The position numbers were made by a program, and so were the translations under genes. From Inonotus obliquus (Eukaryota > Basidiomycota > Agaricomycetes > Hymenochaetales > Hymenochaetaceae): a DNA stretch of 64,000 bases. Of this stretch, positions 1-11,670 are shown one piece after another (within the stretch, counting starts at the first letter, position 1; every line of letters starts with the position of its first letter). The stretch spans positions 2,790,001 to 2,854,000 of the forward strand of contig JAJHTX010000001.1 in assembly GCA_032164295.1 (NCBI GenBank). Reading direction: 5' to 3'. The notes below the pieces were generated by a model, which searched no databases, was not told where the DNA came from, and saw only the letters and a program-made list of their open reading frames with translations.

Positions 1-579
1 CATTTGCTTTCTCCCCAATCTGGAATCACGAATACTACTAGTGCACCTATGGGTGTGATTGCGTCCGTGTTCAACATGCCCTCGGCAAAATTTCAGTCCC
101 CCAGGAATCTGGACACCATCCCACCGGGGACTTTCACGATAAGACTTGCCGTTAACAACCTCGTCACAGGCAACTTCGTCAATCCCAACTCGAATTACTT
201 CTCCGCTCCTCAAACTGTTGATGGAAATGGTAACATCATCGGACATTCACATGTTGCTATTGAAAGGATCAATAGTTTGACGGATACGGCCGTACTCGAC
301 CCTTCGCAGTTCGTGTTTTTCAAGGGGTTGAATGCTAGAGCGCAAGATGGTGTGTTGTCCGTAGAGGTGACGGATGGTTTGCCTCCAGGCACCTATCGTC
401 TAGCAAGCATCAACAGTGCCGCGAATCATCAACCTGTCCTCGTGGCAGTCGCACAACACGGTTCATTAGACGACATGATATATGTGCGTGTTTATCGCGT
501 TTTTTTTCCTAATGGGCGCCTCATGCTAAGCTGATGTTATTATCCTTTGTAGTTCACTGTATCAGAGGGCGGGAACTAA
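1..579 (+). CDS. Secreted-type basidiomycete protein, 3' part only
   Basis: The frame is open from base 1, so the gene begins outside the window. About 160 residues are visible before a GT..AG intron (484-552). A short last exon (553-579) then ends in TAA, giving the tail YFTVSEGGN. The visible part contains a GHSHVAIE motif and the phrase GLPPGTYRLASI. From memory, both occur in a group of uncharacterised, Ser/Thr/Gln-rich secreted proteins of Agaricomycetes. No catalytic motif, membrane segment or known enzymatic domain can be seen. Function is unknown; a role at the cell surface or in the extracellular matrix is only a guess. Without the last intron the frame runs past the donor into lower-quality sequence and stops at 534, so the spliced version is preferred. 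Confidence 0.6.
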
Positions 580-929
580 AGAAACGAAGCGTACTCTCGT
601 CATTACTTTCATACTCATTATTTGTATCGTTATATCAAGTCTCGTATACGGTACTATAGACCTGTAAATTTTTATCGTTCACTCTCCATTTCCTGTCCTT
701 CCTTTATGTTTGTATCTATGACATTCATTTGCATCTTATTTCATTTCCCATACGTCTGAGTTGCCATCTATCTGCACGAAAGGTTGTCACTCCTCGCTAC
801 ACGCGAGAGAAATAGTCTGAATTCTAATGTTCTCATTGCTACACATGATCAAGAAACATAAAAAAAGGAACACGACAATACTCTAATCCGGCTTGGTCCA
901 AAACAGAAAGGACGATAATTAATTTAAAG
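580..929. other. Convergent intergenic region
   Basis: This AT-rich stretch lies between the 3' ends of the secreted-type gene (+) and ERG5 (-). It should hold both 3' untranslated regions. I see no convincing gene or RNA. Confidence 0.6.
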
Positions 930-2712
930 TTAAGTTCGTACCCGAGGGCGAAACTTGAGCCTGCATCCATCTTTGGGGAATACTGTTGCAATTAGTCTAA
1001 TCACATTAATGAGTAACTGTTCCGGCACGTTCACTCGAGGAAAGATACACTTACTCTACTTCTTTGCTCAAGGGAGTCACCTCATGCTCCCACTCCATGA
1101 AAGCAAGGGCATCAGACATGCAAATCGCGATGTTCATGTACACGTATTCAATGCCAATACAACGATGAGGGCCGGAGCCGAAGACGAGATAGTTGCGTGG
1201 ATTCGTGTTCGCGCTGCTCTCTGGGTCCAACCAGCGTTCTGGGACAAGTGTGCTGGGCTCAGGATAAACCTTGGGGTCGTGGAGGGAAGGGTAAATAGAA
1301 GGTATGATCATGCTATTCACAGGTACGGTGTAGTCGGGCGAGATTTGGAATGGCTTTGTGCATTTGTACGGGACCATGCTGACAGGAGGCATGAGACGCA
1401 GACTCTCCTTCACGAATGCGCGAAGGTAAGGCATATCGTCAAGCATTTCAAGCGTCAATGGTTTTTCAGGGTCGTCTCCTCGGACTCGGTCGGACTCGGC
1501 TCTGACTTTTGCGAGGAGGTCGTGACGTTCGGACAAGTGTTGGAAGGCATAGATGAGACCGCTAGACATAGCGTCCTGGCTGGCAAAAAGGAAGGAGAAG
1601 AGGACCATGGCCATCTCACGGTCACTGAATTCGCGCCGGCCTTTGTATGATGGATTTGCTAACTCGCGCACCCACGCATCCAACATGCATTCAGGATCGT
1701 TACCTGCCGCCATTGAAATCTTGCTATTCTTTGCGGCAAGTTCGAGCCATTTTATCGCAACTTTACGGGCTTGAATGGCCTTGTAAACCTTCGTTCCTGG
1801 AACGGCCAGTGGGAAGTTGACGAGCTCGAGCGCTCGGGTAATGAGCCAGTATTTGTCGTTGATTTCTTGTGTTGCAGCCTCGGGGATATGATTGCCACAA
1901 AATACACGGAGCGACGTATCCATGTTCATGGTACGAACCAAGAACATGATCGGTTGTGCCGACGGATTCTTCCTGGCAGATTCCAGCCACTGCGAGAAAT
2001 GCTTGCGAGCAATCATATCCTGGATATGACAATAAATGCTAAAGAAATATCAGACCGGTATTGCTTACGCAAGATTGTTGAGTAATTACCCCAAGGCTTT
2101 GCGAGTAAAGAGGAAATTCAATCCCTTCCTATATTCGACGTGGGCCCTGCCATTCAGGAATACCCTAGGAAACTACGATTCAGAAAAGGGGGTGACTTAG
2201 AGCGCTGCTTAAACTAACCAGTTATCGGGCATAAGGACCTGTTTGGCGGAGTGCACAAGACATGGCTCAGTTGCTGATGGGGAATTGAAGATCTTGATCG
2301 AATACTCGTTGGTGGAGGCAATGACGATAAAGCTTTACGGATTCCGATTATGATGAGATTAACGTTGAATCGGAACGGAGACATACATATTGAATACACT
2401 CAGGGCAGACAAAGCACCGGACTGCCACTGTTTCATATAACCCTCGAGCGTCGGATGCAATGAATCCTTGAACTTTCCGATGATCGGGATGGTCCATCTT
2501 GATCCTGGGAGGTGTGATTTCTTGTACCGATAGACGCCCTGTTCGAGCGCGAGGAGGGACAACACAACGACAGCAGTCGTATATAGCCAGGTAGCGGATT
2601 TGGTCTCCGTGGGAAAGAAGGAATGAACAGGGATCTGGATGAGAGGGGGAGAGAAGGCGGAGGGGATAGATGGCGAGACTGAATGAGACTGTACTCCTGC
2701 TGCCATGGCCAT
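930..2712 (-). CDS. ERG5: Sterol C-22 desaturase, cytochrome P450 family CYP61 (ERG5)
   Basis: ERG5 is the P450 that introduces the C22=C23 double bond in the late ergosterol pathway, in the endoplasmic reticulum. Five exons join in frame to about 521 residues: 2712-2387, 2332-2219, 2164-2090, 2038-1055 and 996-930. Visible features are an N-terminal membrane anchor (WLYTTAVVVLSLLALE), the proline-rich hinge LPGSRWTIPIIGKF, the CYP61-type I-helix FLFASQDA, the K-helix ESLRL, PERW, and the haem loop FGSGPHRCIG with the cysteine ligand. Two splice sites were fixed by protein continuity. One acceptor restores ALGIYCHIQDMIARKHF. The last intron replaces an apparent stop after SKEVE and restores ELIATVFPKDGCRLKF. 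The start at 2712 is the first of two close ATGs; an upstream in-frame ATG at 2856 is possible but adds an unlikely leader. Confidence 0.93.
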
Positions 2713-2925
2713 AGCGAGAGCGAGGAGGAGGATGGAGGGCGGGAGCAGCAAAGAGTGGGACGAGTACTCGGGTATTTCATGCGGAATTATTCTCTGTGTA
2801 AGTATCGGACCACTTGTCGCCAAAATATTAGATAATTCCCTCACAGTCGCGTCCACACAAAAACTGTCGATCTGTCAGACCACGAGACCGCGTAATCATC
2901 TTGCATTACATACGCATTACATAAG

Positions 2926-4724
2926 TCAAATCAGATTAACAATTTTACAAATTAGGTCCAGGGATGTCGCCTCCGTGTAAAACGGCTTCTGATCCACGCA
3001 GTACTGCAGTCACCACTACATCAGCCACTCTACTCTTCGCTTTCTGAGCAATCAATACGCACCGTGGTTCCTTTCTCCTTGTCTGTGTAGATTACAATAG
3101 TCTCCATCTCGTTGTTTTCGTTCAGATAAAATACAGTAGTCGTGTCCTCCTTTCGTCCTGCAAGGGCGGCACCCTGGATAAGCAGCCGGACCTTATCAGC
3201 CGGCTCTTCGCCCTTTACTCTCCGCCTCGGTTTTGAGTGAACTTCAAAAATGATGAGAGGAGATCCCTCCCCGTCAATTTCCCTAGTTATAGCCACATCG
3301 GAAATGGGCTTGTACTCATGTTTAGACAAGTCCGTCAGCGAGAGCAGCTGAATTTTATGTTGGTCTTTCCAATGAAACTCTCTGTAACATCAATATGTCA
3401 GATCAACGATGTCTTGCGTCACATTTTCTCACTCACTGGCTGATATGAATTTCCTTTTGCTTTAGGGTACGAATTACCGGTTCGAGAAGTGCCTTAATTG
3501 TGTATCCCCCATTTTGTCCCGAATCTCCTTCGCGAGGAGCTCGGTTGTTTTTGATCCCGCGATTAATCGCAGCGAGTGTCTTCATTCTCAGTAATCGGGG
3601 CAGCCTGCCACCCTCTTGATCCTTTACATTATTGTACTCATCCTGCGTGACCGCACGCAGTTACAAGCAGACGGGGTCGCCATTGAGCCGATCCTTCATT
3701 AATGCAAGTCTTGGCTCGCATCTCTTTTCCTGTCACAGACTGTTCAGTGGCTAGCGAATCAAAGAAGTGCAGCTTTACGAACAAAGTAAATGGGTTTTGT
3801 CAGGATCTTCGAGGCGGAAGTAATCGTCGAGACCTCTCGCGGAAGTTTCTTAATGCCATTGCAGACGAGATCCTGCTCTTCAAAATTGCCTGACACGGAT
3901 CTGCCGTCAAGCTTGCTAACGTCATTTAAGGGCATATTGACAGAAAATTCGGGACTGCCTGTCTTTCTCGACCTTTCCTTCTTAGGTTTTGCTTTTTTCT
4001 GCTGCTCTTTATCAGTATCCTTCCTCCCATCCTTTCTTTTCTTGCACTCCCCTCCCTTCTTATTCGTCACACCCACAATTCCATTATCGTCGCGCTTCTC
4101 GTCGCGTGATGCCTTCTTTCCTATAGGAGTCGCTTGAGATGTGTCATTGGGAGCCTGGTTGGTCCGGGAGGGTGGCGCAACACGCAAACTTGGATCCGCG
4201 CCGGCCAGAATTGGTTCTGGTAGGCTATAGAAATTGAGTCAGGTAGTCCATGAAGGAAACAAGCAAGATAGGTGACTTTCTTACTTCAAGTTCAATTTTA
4301 CTCGACGTATGTTAGACTTTTTCGGGGGTGGAGATGCGCACTGCAAACAGATTTAGTGTTGGAGAGACAAGCGAGAATAACCAGGTTGGTCTCACTCGGC
4401 TCTGGTCAGCGATTACGGTAGGAGTGAAAATTTATCAGTATGATCATTTGACGCTACTAAAGCTGAGGAACTAATCACCTTCTTCCTACGTAGGCCCCAT
4501 CTTTCATTCTCAGCAAGCACTCGTTTGACCCCTTTCCGTTTTGGGGATGGAGAGCGGCCCAAGGTGCCTGGCGCTGTGCTCGACGTCTTTAGGGGGCGAC
4601 CTGCAGGACACGTAACGATGGCGGCGGTGGCTCGCGAGGATATCACGTGGTCGAAATTTTGCCTACCATGGAAGTTCATTGGGGAGAGTCTAACCTTTAA
4701 AGATTTGACGTCGTCCATGCTCAA
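2926..4724 (-). CDS. Uncharacterised protein, tandem paralogue A
   Basis: I do not recognise a named family. The N-terminal part is basic (SPSPKRKGVKRVLAENERW, then RRKK), followed by a Lys/Glu-rich low-complexity stretch, which suggests a nuclear protein. The C-terminal part looks globular: RLPRLLRMKTLAAINRG, then SDVAITREIDGEGSPLIIFE, DKVRLLIQGAALAG and TTVFYLNENNEMETIVIY. The last exon reads YCVDQKPFYTEATSLDL and ends NLI at 2926. At least six exons are needed. The junction KLNLN (near 4290) and the last intron (GTGCGT..CTGCAG, near 3050) fall at the same places as in the neighbour at 5115-6918, so the two are tandem duplicates. A conserved Asp (SDVAI) followed by Glu (FEVHSK) loosely recalls a PD-(D/E)XK nuclease core, but the lysine spacing is off. 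Function unknown; some exon edges are uncertain. Confidence 0.6.
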
Positions 4725-5114
4725 CCAGTCTCGATGAGCGCGATTCGTAGGGGAGAGCGGGGTTCTGCTACTAGAAAGCAGGAAGAAAAGACGAGAGGGG
4801 AAGAACGAGCTTTAGTACCAGTTCTAATGAATCACATTCTCACGAAGAACTGTTTGATTTAAGTTGATTCTTATAGTGATGCAGAATGGACATTGTGCGA
4901 ACTCGGATGCCGTGGAATCGCGTGGCTATAGGGGCTTTCTGCCCTGTATTCCTGAACTTGCTCCCAGGTCTAAGATCTGCTTGCGGGGGCACGTACAAGT
5001 ACCGGGACTGAGAGAGGAGATTCGATTAGTCTCGCAATATGTCCGGAGCTGACTGTTTATACTTGGATCATTATTAATAGCTCAAAGCGTTGTTTGTTGC
5101 TTGGCAATGGAAAC
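4725..5114. other. Intergenic spacer between tandem paralogues A and B
   Basis: This holds the upstream region of paralogue A and the 3' flank of paralogue B. A purine-rich patch (AGAAAGCAGGAAGAAAAG) lies at about 4774-4791. No gene is supported here. Confidence 0.5.
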
Positions 5115-6918
5115 TCTAGATCAAATTAATAATTTGGCAAACAAGGTCCACCCAGGTAACTTCGTCGTAAAAAGGCTGCTTCTCCGCGTAATACCCAAAC
5201 TGAACATGAGACGACCATGAGCATCATATTCCGGCCAAGTATATAAGAAAACTGGCCTACCTTCGTCTGATCTGTATTGTCGGAAAAAATGAGAATGGTC
5301 TCCATGTATTTATCCCTGGTGAGGTAGAAGACAACGGATGGCCTTCCGTCGCGAATAGAAATGTATGACCCTTGGATGAGAAGTCGCACTCTATCCGCTC
5401 GATTCTCATCTGGAGTATTTAGGCTTTGGCCAAGTCTCGAGTACGCTTCGAAGAGTACAAGGATCTCGGCTTCCTTATCGTTTAGTACTCGAATGATAGC
5501 TGCGTCGGATTTTGGACCATAATCATGAGTTCCCAAGTCGATCGTTGATCGTAGACCGATTTTCTCCCTCCAGCTGAATCCACTGTACAGAGTTGGTTGT
5601 CAGAAGCGTAAGCTCAAACACTGGGTCATGCTTACGTTGTAATAATGGTATCGTGGAGGCCTAAACTCCGAAGGATGGGCTTGAATAAACACTTGATTTT
5701 GTCCTCAGCATTTTGAGAAGACTCGAGCTCATGAGGAGGCTGAGCGTCATCTAACACTCGCTCTATGGCAACCAGTGTTTGCTCACAAAGTAAGCGAGGG
5801 AGACGATCACCAGACGGAACATTTTGAAGGATCACTTCGTCGAAGTGGCCCTCAGTGACTACAAGAAGCTTGGAGCACACAGCTGTATCTTTAAGCCTTT
5901 GCTTAAGTCGACCGACGTTTTCTCTGCAAGACATCGACTGGTAAAGCCACATCAGCAAGAGAACAATGACTTAGACAAACATGTACAAACAAAATAGATT
6001 GGTCCTTTAAGCGATTGGTACAGCGATCTTGCTGGTAGAGTTGCGAGTAACGTTTCTAGAGGCACCGGTAGGATATCATTCAATGATAAGTCTCTCTTTC
6101 TGAAGTACCTGCAGACTGATCCTCCGGATAGACCACTAACGCTTGTTAATGGTATTCCGACAAGGAACCGCCTGGCTGCCGAACTCTCCACTTCTGCTCG
6201 CTTTGCACGCTCTTCCATCGTGAGTCGGTGCTCCTCATCCTTTGATTGCTTGTCGGCCTTCTGTCGTTTCTTCTTTTTCTTCTGTCTCTGCTTTTCCTTC
6301 TCGTTTTTCGTAGTCGATGGAATGTCACGGTCCTCCTCCGCAGCAGCCATCGCCTCAACATGATCGGACTCCTTTGATCTCCGAGGAGACTGTTTGCGCC
6401 TCTTTTGGGAGAGCCCCTCCGCTTTCGGCGCTGAAAAAGTGCCTTCGAGGTGCTCTGAGGTCGGCCGCGCATCAGACTTATCAAGTTTTCGTTTGAGCTA
6501 GGGAGGTCGTTGAGGTATCTAACGCACTGATGAGGATGATTCATACATCTGATGAGGGTACCAAAGGCACAGATGTGAACTTGGAAGGAGAATGTTCTCC
6601 AACAGTCATGCATGCTACCTCGGTTTGCGGTACAGGTTTGCTGGTTAAGTCATCAGAAAGGTCCCAAAACGCGAGAGGGGTTTACGGCTAACTTCAAGTT
6701 GATTTGCCTTGTTAGGTGTTGTCTACGTCGTCGAGAAACGGACAAGATATGGTTTCGCTGTAGTTAGCACGGTCAACGGGAAAGTTTTGAGTTCGAGTTG
6801 TTGTTCTTACTTGACACTGGTGTACGAAGAGTGGATTAGTACATGGACAAGCCGCTAAAACTGTCTGTCGCATACCCCAAGTAGCCACTCTCGTCTCGAA
6901 GATCGCTGCGTTGTCCAT
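5115..6918 (-). CDS. Uncharacterised protein, tandem paralogue B
   Basis: This is the paralogue of the gene at 2926-4724, with the same order of parts. It has a short basic N-terminal segment ending QINLN at the same intron as in A. A very Lys-rich region follows (EKEKQRQKKKKKRQKADK) and is probably a nuclear localisation signal. Next come GIPLTSVSGLSGGSVCRYF and GPIYF, then the globular C-terminus: RLPRLLCEQTLVAIERVLDD, SDAAIIRVLNDKEAEILVLF, DRVRLLIQGSYISIRDG and VVFYLTRDKYMETILIFSD. A final GTAGGC..GTTCAG intron leads to the exon FGYYAEKQPFYDEVTWVDL, which stops at 5115. The two proteins have clearly diverged, so the duplication is not recent. The start at 6918 is the least certain part. 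Function unknown; the Asp/Glu pattern of a degenerate PD-(D/E)XK-like fold is inference only. Confidence 0.58.
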
Positions 6919-7470
6919 CCTCTTCTATCGGGCTTGGAGCGTATCTTTGGCGCCGTGCTTTGTTTGATCTTGACTTGACCCTTGCCCGGTTCTGTACATA
7001 CATGTGCTCAGATGCTCGTGTTCTCTAGATAGACCGACTACGGGTTGTTGAGCTCACCTTGATCTTTCATCGCAAAACGGCTGGTATAAGAGTGCTCGCT
7101 GCTGAGAGTCGCGAACCGAGCGGATACAGGGACATGGGTCAGAGAAAGCACACAGGTCCGAGGCTGAGGCTGTGATAGCAGCGACACGCTTCTTTTTTGA
7201 TTTTGGTCCCACGAAAATGATCCAAAGTGGATCACGTTACCGCGTCAAATCCCGAATGCTGGCGTCGTGCCCGTGTGAGTTGGCTGCAGAGACAGCTTGG
7301 AAACGAAACGGCAGGAAATGCTCGTCCTAAAAGTCCCACCATTCACCAGGCCGTATTTTGATTTGCGCAGGTGAGAAAGCAGTGCTGCGTCGTCAAAGTA
7401 TGTAAAAATTCTGATACCAATTTAGGCAGTTTTTATTTTTACTTTGACCTTAACTCGACAAAAGTTTCCG
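6919..7470. other. Divergent intergenic region
   Basis: This lies between the presumed 5' end of paralogue B (-) and LAS1 (+). It should carry both promoters. I see no clear TATA box near LAS1 and no conserved coding exon. An alternative upstream exon for paralogue B could lie here. Confidence 0.4.
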
Positions 7471-9251
7471 ATGAAGTTGCCTCGACGCGTTCCATGGGCC
7501 ACATTGGCTGAACTCGACCAAGTATGTAGCTGGATTTTCGCGGATGAGACGGATACAGATGCGAAGCTGAAGCTGAAGGCAATAAACAGAGTAGGTCGTG
7601 CCCTAATGCCCTTGCTTTGTTCATTCATCCATCATGTAGCTGTCTGCGTGGAGGGCAATCACGCCTCTTCCTCACGCACTGGAAGCTACTCTGTCGCTCC
7701 TATCTTCGACCGTTCTTGATGAAGCCAATACTTCAGAAAGGAATAATCTACAAGACTTCGGACCTGGACAATCCAGTGTTGCGACACAAGGAAATACCCT
7801 ATTCCTGAACATCCGACAATGTTATGCAACGGCAATCATCCGCCTTGTCAATGGGCTGGTAGATCCATTGCAGTTGGGCACATACGCACGCTCCATCGCA
7901 TCTATCGCTGCGCAAATTGGCCTCCCGCTGTGGCTTGTGGAGTTACGGCATGCGGCGACGCACGAAGATTTACCTAGTCTTGAGCTACTTCGTACGGGTG
8001 CAAGAGAGGTTAGCACTCAGTTGACTACTGGCCACTTTCTTGCTGGCCATTGACCTTGCTGTACACTTTTCATCCAGTCTCTAACATGGCTGCTGCACAA
8101 TTACTTTCTTCCGACGCTTTCAGCATCCAATACCGAAGCGTCTATTCCGACCATTCCACTCTCTCCACTTCAACCGCTCTTTAAGCAATACAAGTCAATC
8201 ATGAAGACGATCTCTCGAGATACATCTCTAAAATCTCAATACAAAGATGATCTCGCAAGAACCCTGCGTGACATCGAGCGGTGGATAGGTGAAGCAAAGA
8301 TAGCTTCCTCCGCAGTAATCTTCAACGGCTGGGGTGCGGGTGATTCAAGCGATGCGGACGAGAACGAGCGCTGGGCATTGGAACGTCTGAGCGAAGCCCT
8401 GGTTGATCGAGGTGGTCTCGTACCAGTTTCTACTAGGTATTTACTTCCAAACTGGAACTTGTTCATAATGCTCATTTCGCAGGAAGAGATTGGCTTCTGA
8501 CTTTAAATCGCCTCCAGTTCTTCCGCTCGCCCTGATAGCCATATGGAAGACGCTACTTACTGCTTTGCAGGCGAACCATCCTTCGTTCCCATCAGTCCTT
8601 GTCTCCGTCATCGTCGAATCTCTATTAAATAGACCGACGCCCCATCGCAGTGAAACCTCCTCAAGTAAGGACATTTCTTGCGACCTGTGCCTTGCTGCAT
8701 GGGCTGCGTGGTGCGTTGATGAATGGGATGTGACATCTGAAGGACAAGAGCTGTACGTGGGTTCCGTAATGCGAAAGGACGTCGTTGTCCAGCTCGTATC
8801 CACACTGGCCATTCGAATTGACGAAGCACCCCAAGCAAGAAAAGGGTACGCTCCCTGCTTTTCTGACACGATCAAGGACACTTATATGTTGCTACATATC
8901 AGTGCTCTTGCACTATTGAATCTTCTAGTACAATCCTATTCGACACTTGGGGAGCTCAGCGCAACACTTATGAGTGCCGCTCAGCATGACTTCTCAATAT
9001 CCTCAAGAGATCCCTGGAGCGATGAAGGGTTACAGATGATGGAAGAGCGCTTAAGCGTCTTCCTTTCACACATATCCTCGACGCAGCCCTTGGACACGTC
9101 TTCCATCATGATGGATAGTGAACAGACCCTCACTGCTGACACTTCCCCTGTACGAACGCATCAATCAGACGAAATTCCCAGAGGCTGGATGCATATTCCC
9201 ACAGAATCCTGGAAACCTTGCCCTATTGGTGTCTTCCAACATCTGCACTGA
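7471..9251 (+). CDS. LAS1: Pre-rRNA endoribonuclease Las1
   Basis: Las1 is the HEPN-type endonuclease that, with the Grc3 kinase, cuts ITS2 during 60S ribosome maturation in the nucleus. Exons 7471-7590, 7640-8008, 8078-8436 and 8483-9251 join to 538 residues, or 519 if the stop-free 57-nt segment 8846-8902 is also spliced. The family opening LPRRVPWATLAELDQVCSWI begins at residue 2. The core YATAIIRLVNGL, then IGLPLWLVELRHAATHEDLP, carries the RHxxTH catalytic motif. The C-terminus has the family signature SWKPCPIGVF. The start at 7471 was chosen because it gives the usual N-terminus; the frame is open a little further upstream. It converges on the membrane-protein gene that ends at 9533. 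Confidence 0.93.
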
Positions 9252-9532
9252 ATACGCGTGGGTTGGTTATCAGTGTTCTGTCTTGGCATTTTTAATAGTA
9301 CATCACAATTACATAGGTAGAACAAATCCAAAGGAGAGAAAGTCAGTACGCCAGCGTAAGTCCATGAGCGAAAACTCGACGAAAGAGGGACTGAAACCGA
9401 GAGTTACAAAGGAACTGCGACTACCGCTACCCAGACTAGAAGGATTCAAATCCGCCCACTGGTACATATCCCAAAAAAAGACAGTTATTATTAAGCACGA
9501 AAGAAAGAAAATGTGAAAGCCGGCACCCCAAA

Positions 9533-11670
9533 TTAAACCTCGATAGACGAACGAGGCTTCCCATGAGTAGGACTCATTCTTCCATTTTCCTCCGGGTGTG
9601 TGCTATCCGGGTCGTAGCGCGGTGGTAGCTCAATAATCTCTGCACCACCTGAGGTATATACGGTTACGGGTGCTCGACCGCCATCATGGTGGACAACGTA
9701 TACCTGGCCGCCAGAAGACGTAAAACGCGATGGAGAGGGCTGCGTGTCGGTGGTACTTGTAGACGCTATTGCCAGGTCATCATCAGATTCCATTGTGCGA
9801 CCTGTGCGATCTGTAGACAATGCCGGCTGAGCGTTCGTACTTTCTACGTCTTGGATCTCTGGAGTTGTCCGCTCGCCTGAACTATCCGGTATAGTGAATG
9901 GATCTATTTGATACGACCGTCCGTGCAAAAGATGCCGCCCGAACGCTAACAAATTATTTCCTGAATGTCGCCCACCGTTAGTCTGACCAGACGATCGAGT
10001 ATCATGTGACGAAGAGGAAGACGAGACATCAGGCTCCATGTGAACTTCGCCCTTTTCCGATCTGCTGTGTATTTGATCTGACACGTATGGCCCGAAATAC
10101 GAACGGTGTCTCCGTCGGAAAAGGAACCAAGCCGCCAGGCCACCTATCGTCAGACCACCGAAAAGACCTCCAATACCCGAACCGATAGCGACAGACTTCG
10201 AATCCCGCTTCGTGGTCTTGGGCTCACCGAGGGCGAGACAGTCAGTTGTACCTGGTCCGCCGCTATGAAGGGGGCCATTTGCCCACGTTTGCCCATTTGC
10301 GTCGACCAACGATATGAAGAAGGAAGATCCCCAAGACTAGTATGAAATAAGCAAGTCACCTATAAAAGACGAAGGAGGAATCAAACCAATTGAACGGTCC
10401 AGTTAATAGGGCTCATGTCATTGCTGGTTATGTTCCACGGAGGATGGAGAGCAGGAGCCACCTGCAAAGCAATTCAGGACCTGAGGACTCGCGTTTGAAT
10501 TCAACCTTACTAACAGTGAGTGTAAACGGTGGTGTCCCATTTTTAGGTTGAATGCTGATGTCGGTGCACTGATGAGAGAGATCTGGTCAGGATATACCAC
10601 AATTGATTCTTCGAACGACGGTGGCAGTACCTGATCTATCCATCCGTACTGCGACCTAAAGGAAGGTCAGGGCATGCAGAACGATATAGACAAACGCGGC
10701 TCACCAGCTCCCGGTATGATCCTTCGCTTCAACATCCAGGATGCTGGCGGGAAAAGTTAGATTCCTGCACACTGGAGGCTGGTCCACAGTCGCGTTCTCC
10801 GCTGGTATAACCGTGGTCATCCGCTGACAACCTCCGCTCACACCATTTTTGTCGAACTACTTACTATAAGTTTCAAGATAATCTCGGCAACTGTCAGTGA
10901 TTCAACTCACCATGCAGATTTGATACTTAGTATCGATTTCGTCAGAACAAATTCAAGACTCGTGGAAGGTGTCAACTTACTTGCGTTCCAGGAACATATG
11001 GAACAGGCCAATTCTGTGGTTGTATAGGTTAGTGAACGACTATCATAATCCAAACAGAAATCAGACGAACGAAATTTAAATCGCTCCCTACATCTATAAT
11101 CTGTAAGACTAAGGTCAGAACACGCAGGTTTAAGACGGCATGGACTGCGATGCTACCGAAGGGAACAAAAAAGTCCTATTCTCCAGCCGATCAACTCTCC
11201 CTTGTACATTTAATAAATTTGGATAGACGATACGCACGATGTGTATACTTGAATGGAATAGGGCGCTTGTGGATTTGGCCTGGAGTTACGAAGGGGTCAA
11301 CGTAAGTAATGACATACTAATCAGTAAGTATAGCCTCGTACCCGGTCTGAAAGCTTCGATCCCATTTTAGGCTGAGGAGGGTGGGGAAGGGGGATCTGAA
11401 TGAGCTGGTGCTGATTTAACACGATACCCACTCACGGAATTTCGTCACATTGAGCTATGTAATTGTATCATGCCAGGGCAGCACAAAATACTCAATACTT
11501 CGGTGGTCAAGTCATGGATAGGCACACTCACATGTTGTGGGAATGGGGATGGGCACTCCAGCGGGCACGTAATCGAACAAGAAGCCTAGCTCCAAGGAAG
11601 TCTCATTTGATGTCGCTGAAACCAACTGAGCAAGGGCGAAAACCAAACAAGCAAGCAGCCAGGCTAGCAT
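9533..11670 (-). CDS. Single-pass membrane protein with PPRY tail, tandem copy 1
   Basis: The first exon is a signal peptide (MLAWLLACLVFALAQLVSA) followed by an exon ending PAGVPIPIPTT at a GTGAGT donor. Small exons give QCDEI and PQAPYSIQVYTS, the ectodomain pattern of a large uncharacterised basidiomycete family. The long last exon (about 10309-9533) holds SGGPGTTDCLALGE and a Gly-rich transmembrane helix (VAIGSGIGGLFGGLTIGGLA) followed by the stop-transfer RRRHR. A Ser-rich cytosolic tail contains VYVVHHDGGRAPVTVYTSGG and ELPPRYDPD. The PPRY fits the PPxY motif bound by WW domains of Rsp5/NEDD4-type ubiquitin ligases. Topology suggests a cell-surface sensor or wall-linked protein; no ligand or enzyme activity can be named. 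It is duplicated at 14001-16180. Internal small exons are only approximately placed. Confidence 0.72.

Noticed and set aside
955..1650. 231-codon open frame on the plus strand
   Set aside because: It is the antisense shadow of ERG5 exon 4, whose P450 motifs are unmistakable.
2356..2390. Continuation of ERG5 exon 1 past the donor (VSVPIQR)
   Set aside because: The GTATGT donor and the next exon FIVIASTNEYSIKIFN restore the CYP61 family sequence, so the read-through end is an intron.
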